Source: Candidatus Pelagibacter sp. (GTDB taxonomy: Bacteria; Pseudomonadota; Alphaproteobacteria; Pelagibacterales; Pelagibacteraceae). Taken from it: a DNA stretch of 8,518 nt. Positions 6,375-8,518 of the stretch are shown here, one piece after another. The stretch spans positions 1 through 8,518 of the forward strand of contig PAFP01000004.1 in assembly GCA_002704185.1 (NCBI GenBank). Direction: 5' to 3'. A model generated the notes under the pieces. It was not told where the DNA came from. It worked only from the letters and a program-made list of their open reading frames with translations, and did not search any database. Positions within the stretch are counted from its first letter, which is position 1; every line of letters starts with the position of its first letter. The translations under genes were made by a program, and so were the position numbers.

Positions 6375-7661
6375 ATGACAAAAAAATCAAAATTTACAAT
6401 TAAAGATAAAGAGTTTGAACTGCCCTTATTAGACGGATCTATAGGACCCTCTGTAATTGATGTTACTAAACTTTATTCTGACTCAAGTTTTTTTACCTAT
6501 GATCCCGGTTTTACATCAACTGCTAGTTGTAAGTCCAGTATCACATATATAGATGGAGACAAAGGGGAATGTTACTACAGAGGTTATCCTATGGATATTA
6601 TGGCTGAGAAAAGTAACTTTTTAGAAGTAGTTTATCTTTTATGGCAAGGACAACTGCCTAATAAAAAACAATGGGATGAATTTTCAAATGTAATCAAAAA
6701 TCACACAATGGTTCATGAACAAATGCAAACTTTTTTTAATGGTTTTCGTAGAGCCTCGCATCCTATGGCTATTACAGTAGCATGTGTTGCAGCTTTGTCT
6801 GCCTTTTATCCAGATTCTACAAATGTTAACGATTTAGATCAAAGAGTTATTTCGGCAAGAAGAATGATTGCTAAAGTACCAACTCTGGCAGCCATGGCAT
6901 ATAAGTATTCTATTGGACAACCATTTATATATCCTGACAATGAATTGAATTATACTGAAAATTTTTTAAAGATGTGTTTTGCAGTGCCCGCAGAAAAATA
7001 CAGGGTTAATAAAATTTTTGCAAAAGCACTAGACAAAATTTTTATTTTGCACGCAGACCACGAACAAAATGCATCAACATCAACTGTTAGATTAGCGGCT
7101 TCTTCTGGAGTTAATCCATTTGCATCTATATCGACAGGTTTCACATCTCTTTGGGGTCCATTACACGGTGGTGCAAATGAAGCAGCATTAAATATGCTAA
7201 AAGAAATTGGAGATGTTAAAAATATAAATAAGTATATAGATAAAGCAAAAGATAAAAATGATCCTTTCAGGCTAATGGGATTTGGTCATAGAGTATATAA
7301 GAATTATGACCCTAGAGCAAAAGTAATGCAAAAAACATGTCACGAAGTATTAGAGGTTTTAGGTAGAACAGATGATAAATTATTAGAGGTTGCAAAAGAG
7401 CTAGAGAAAATCGCTTTAAATGACAAGTATTTTGTAGAAAAAAAACTTTATCCAAACATTGATTTTTATTCTGGTATTACCTTAAGCGCAATGGGATTTC
7501 CATCGTCTATGTTTACTGTTTTATTTGCTATCGCGAGAACAGCTGGCTGGTTAGCTCATTGGAAAGAAATGTGTTTAGATCCCAAAAATAAAATAGGTAG
7601 ACCAAGGCAATTATATATTGGTGAAAAACCTAGAGAATTTCAGCCTTTAAATAAAAGATAA
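6375..7661 (+). CDS. gltA: Citrate synthase, type II
   Basis: GltA condenses acetyl-CoA with oxaloacetate to citrate, the entry step of the TCA cycle. At 428 residues with a beta-rich N-terminal extension (about 1-60), it is the type II, normally hexameric form of Gram-negative bacteria. The active site is complete: HADHEQN (226-232, including His229), His264 in GPLHGG, His305 in FGHRVYKN (303-310), Arg314, Asp363 in IDFYSG (362-367), Arg388, and GRPRQLY (408-414) near the end. These motifs separate it from methylcitrate synthase, which belongs to the shorter type I group. Whether NADH inhibits it, as in enteric type II enzymes, cannot be read safely here. It sits downstream of gltX in the order common to alphaproteobacteria. 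Its TAA is directly followed by the last codon of the convergent lpxB. Confidence 0.97.
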   Translation: MTKKSKFTIKDKEFELPLLDGSIGPSVIDVTKLYSDSSFFTYDPGFTSTASCKSSITYIDGDKGECYYRGYPMDIMAEKSNFLEVVYLLWQGQLPNKKQWDEFSNVIKNHTMVHEQMQTFFNGFRRASHPMAITVACVAALSAFYPDSTNVNDLDQRVISARRMIAKVPTLAAMAYKYSIGQPFIYPDNELNYTENFLKMCFAVPAEKYRVNKIFAKALDKIFILHADHEQNASTSTVRLAASSGVNPFASISTGFTSLWGPLHGGANEAALNMLKEIGDVKNINKYIDKAKDKNDPFRLMGFGHRVYKNYDPRAKVMQKTCHEVLEVLGRTDDKLLEVAKELEKIALNDKYFVEKKLYPNIDFYSGITLSAMGFPSSMFTVLFAIARTAGWLAHWKEMCLDPKNKIGRPRQLYIGEKPREFQPLNKR

Positions 7662-7673
7662 TTAAAGATTTTT
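7645..7673 (+). terminator. Possible weak intrinsic terminator spanning the gltA and lpxB ends
   Basis: CTTTAA (7645-7650) and TTAAAG (7662-7667) can pair as a six-base stem with an 11-base loop, followed by ATTTTT (7668-7673). For gltA transcripts this resembles a rho-independent terminator, but the stem has only one G-C pair, so it would be weak. It lies wholly within coding sequence: the left arm is in the last codons of gltA and the right arm in the last codons of lpxB. On the opposite strand the stem is not followed by a T run. Confidence 0.3.
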
Positions 7674-8518
7674 CTGTAAAAATTTAATTATTTTAATATC
7701 TGTACCTTTATTAGCAAATTGGCTAATTATATTTGAGTAATTTTCAACATTATTTAATCTTAGATTTTTATTTTCTAGATATTTTAATACTAATGAACTA
7801 ATTTTATCTGCTGTACAATCATATTGTATTAATTCTGGTATAATCTCTTTACCTGCAATTATGTTTATAATATTTACAAATTTTACTTTCACAAAAGGCT
7901 TTATTAGAAAATAATTTAAATTTGTCATTTTATAAATTGTTATTAAGGGACACATGTTTTTACAAATATCCAGAGAAATTGTTCCTGATTTAGCAACACT
8001 TATAATAGAATCTCTGATATATTTACTCCTCTCCTCTTCATTTTGAGACAATACAAATTTAAATTTTTGTTTTTTCAAAATATTATTAAGATAATCAAAG
8101 GTTTGTGAAGTGGCTGGAAAATGAAAAGTATAATCTTTATTTATTTTTTTTATAACCTCAATCAAAATTGGTAACATTTCATTTAGCTCACTTTTTCTAC
8201 TACCTGGACAAAGTGTAATTATATCGCCTTTTAAATTACTTTGATTATAATTATTTTTATAGTTCAAAAAATATGGATGACCTACAAAGCTATTACTTAT
8301 GTTATATTTATCAAAATAATATTTTTCAAATGGAAATAGTAAAAAAATATGATCTATAATTTTTTTAATTTTCAAGGCTCTATTTTCTCTCCAACTCCAA
8401 ATTGTTGGGGCAACAAAGTGATAGGCTTTCGTTTTTATTTTTTTTTTAACTTTTTCAATTACTCTAAAACTAAAGTCTGGACAATCTACACTGAATATTA
8501 AATCAGGTTTAAATTTTA
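7662..8518 (-). CDS. lpxB: Lipid-A-disaccharide synthase, C-terminal three quarters (5' end outside the window)
   Basis: LpxB, a family GT19 glycosyltransferase at the inner membrane, joins UDP-2,3-diacylglucosamine and lipid X into the lipid A disaccharide, which points to a Gram-negative organism with lipopolysaccharide. The reading frame runs unbroken to the window edge. A TTG at 8373-8375 is internal, since the codons upstream of it encode clear LpxB sequence: KPDLIFSVDCPDF and then VAPTIWSWRENRA. Further motifs are FPFEKYYFDKYN and VGHPYF, CPGSRKSELNEMLP (the PGSR sugar-nucleotide motif), VAKSGTISLDI, and NIIAGKEIIPELIQ near the C-terminus. About 284 residues are visible, so roughly 100 N-terminal residues are missing against the usual 380-390. 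The Asp residues of the VDCPDF motif, thought to be at the active site, are present. The gene converges on gltA with no base between the stops. Confidence 0.95.
   Translation of the reverse strand, partial: KFKPDLIFSVDCPDFSFRVIEKVKKKIKTKAYHFVAPTIWSWRENRALKIKKIIDHIFLLFPFEKYYFDKYNISNSFVGHPYFLNYKNNYNQSNLKGDIITLCPGSRKSELNEMLPILIEVIKKINKDYTFHFPATSQTFDYLNNILKKQKFKFVLSQNEEERSKYIRDSIISVAKSGTISLDICKNMCPLITIYKMTNLNYFLIKPFVKVKFVNIINIIAGKEIIPELIQYDCTADKISSLVLKYLENKNLRLNNVENYSNIISQFANKGTDIKIIKFLQKNL

Noticed and set aside
6713..6722. GTTCATGAAC palindrome in gltA as a regulatory site
   Set aside because: It lies within conserved coding sequence, the spacing does not match the SOS box, and a ten-base palindrome can arise by chance.
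6950..7144. Minus-strand open frame opposite the gltA active-site region
   Set aside because: It overlaps the most conserved part of citrate synthase and has no support of its own.
7662..8375. A complete 237-residue protein starting from TTG at 8375 on the minus strand
   Set aside because: The codons upstream of it encode recognisable LpxB sequence to the window edge, so the TTG is an internal Leu codon of a partial lpxB.

Overview
The window is very AT-rich (about three quarters A+T by eye), almost entirely coding, and packed with housekeeping genes. It most resembles a streamlined alphaproteobacterium of the SAR11/Pelagibacter kind. Three things point that way. The LexA N-terminus is of the alphaproteobacterial type. 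The operator in front of lexA is the alphaproteobacterial direct-repeat SOS box GAAC-N7-GAAC. The gene order trpEGDC - lexA - gltX - gltA - lpxB is a shortened form of the order common in that class. Lineage is inferred; no database was searched.

Layout. (1) 1-413: the C-terminal end of an exported-protein folding factor, probably a PpiD/SurA-like prolyl isomerase, cut by the window edge. (2) 414-4159: trpE, trpG, trpD and trpC, which take chorismate through anthranilate to indole-3-glycerol phosphate. Every junction is a zero gap or a short overlap, so the block looks translationally coupled and depends on a promoter upstream of the window. trpF, trpB and trpA are absent here. (3) 4160-4239: the only real intergenic region, carrying one consensus SOS box and a second, degenerate one just before the lexA start. 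(4) 4240-4914: lexA, the self-cleaving SOS repressor, followed after 22 bases by gltX (4937-6331, glutamyl-tRNA synthetase) and after 43 more by gltA (6375-7661, type II citrate synthase). (5) 7662-8518, minus strand: the C-terminal three quarters of lpxB (lipid A disaccharide synthase), converging on gltA with the two stop codons directly adjacent.

The genes do not form one pathway: tryptophan synthesis, DNA-damage control, tRNA charging, the TCA cycle and outer-membrane lipid A synthesis sit together as a conserved neighbourhood. I see no mobile element, CRISPR array, RNA gene or defence island, and no clear candidate for a new system. The points worth checking are the double SOS operator, the missing moaC/moeA/comEC, the near absence of tryptophan in the Trp enzymes, a 12-A run at the start of trpE, the zero-gap convergent gene pair with a possible embedded terminator, and the lack of Shine-Dalgarno sequences.
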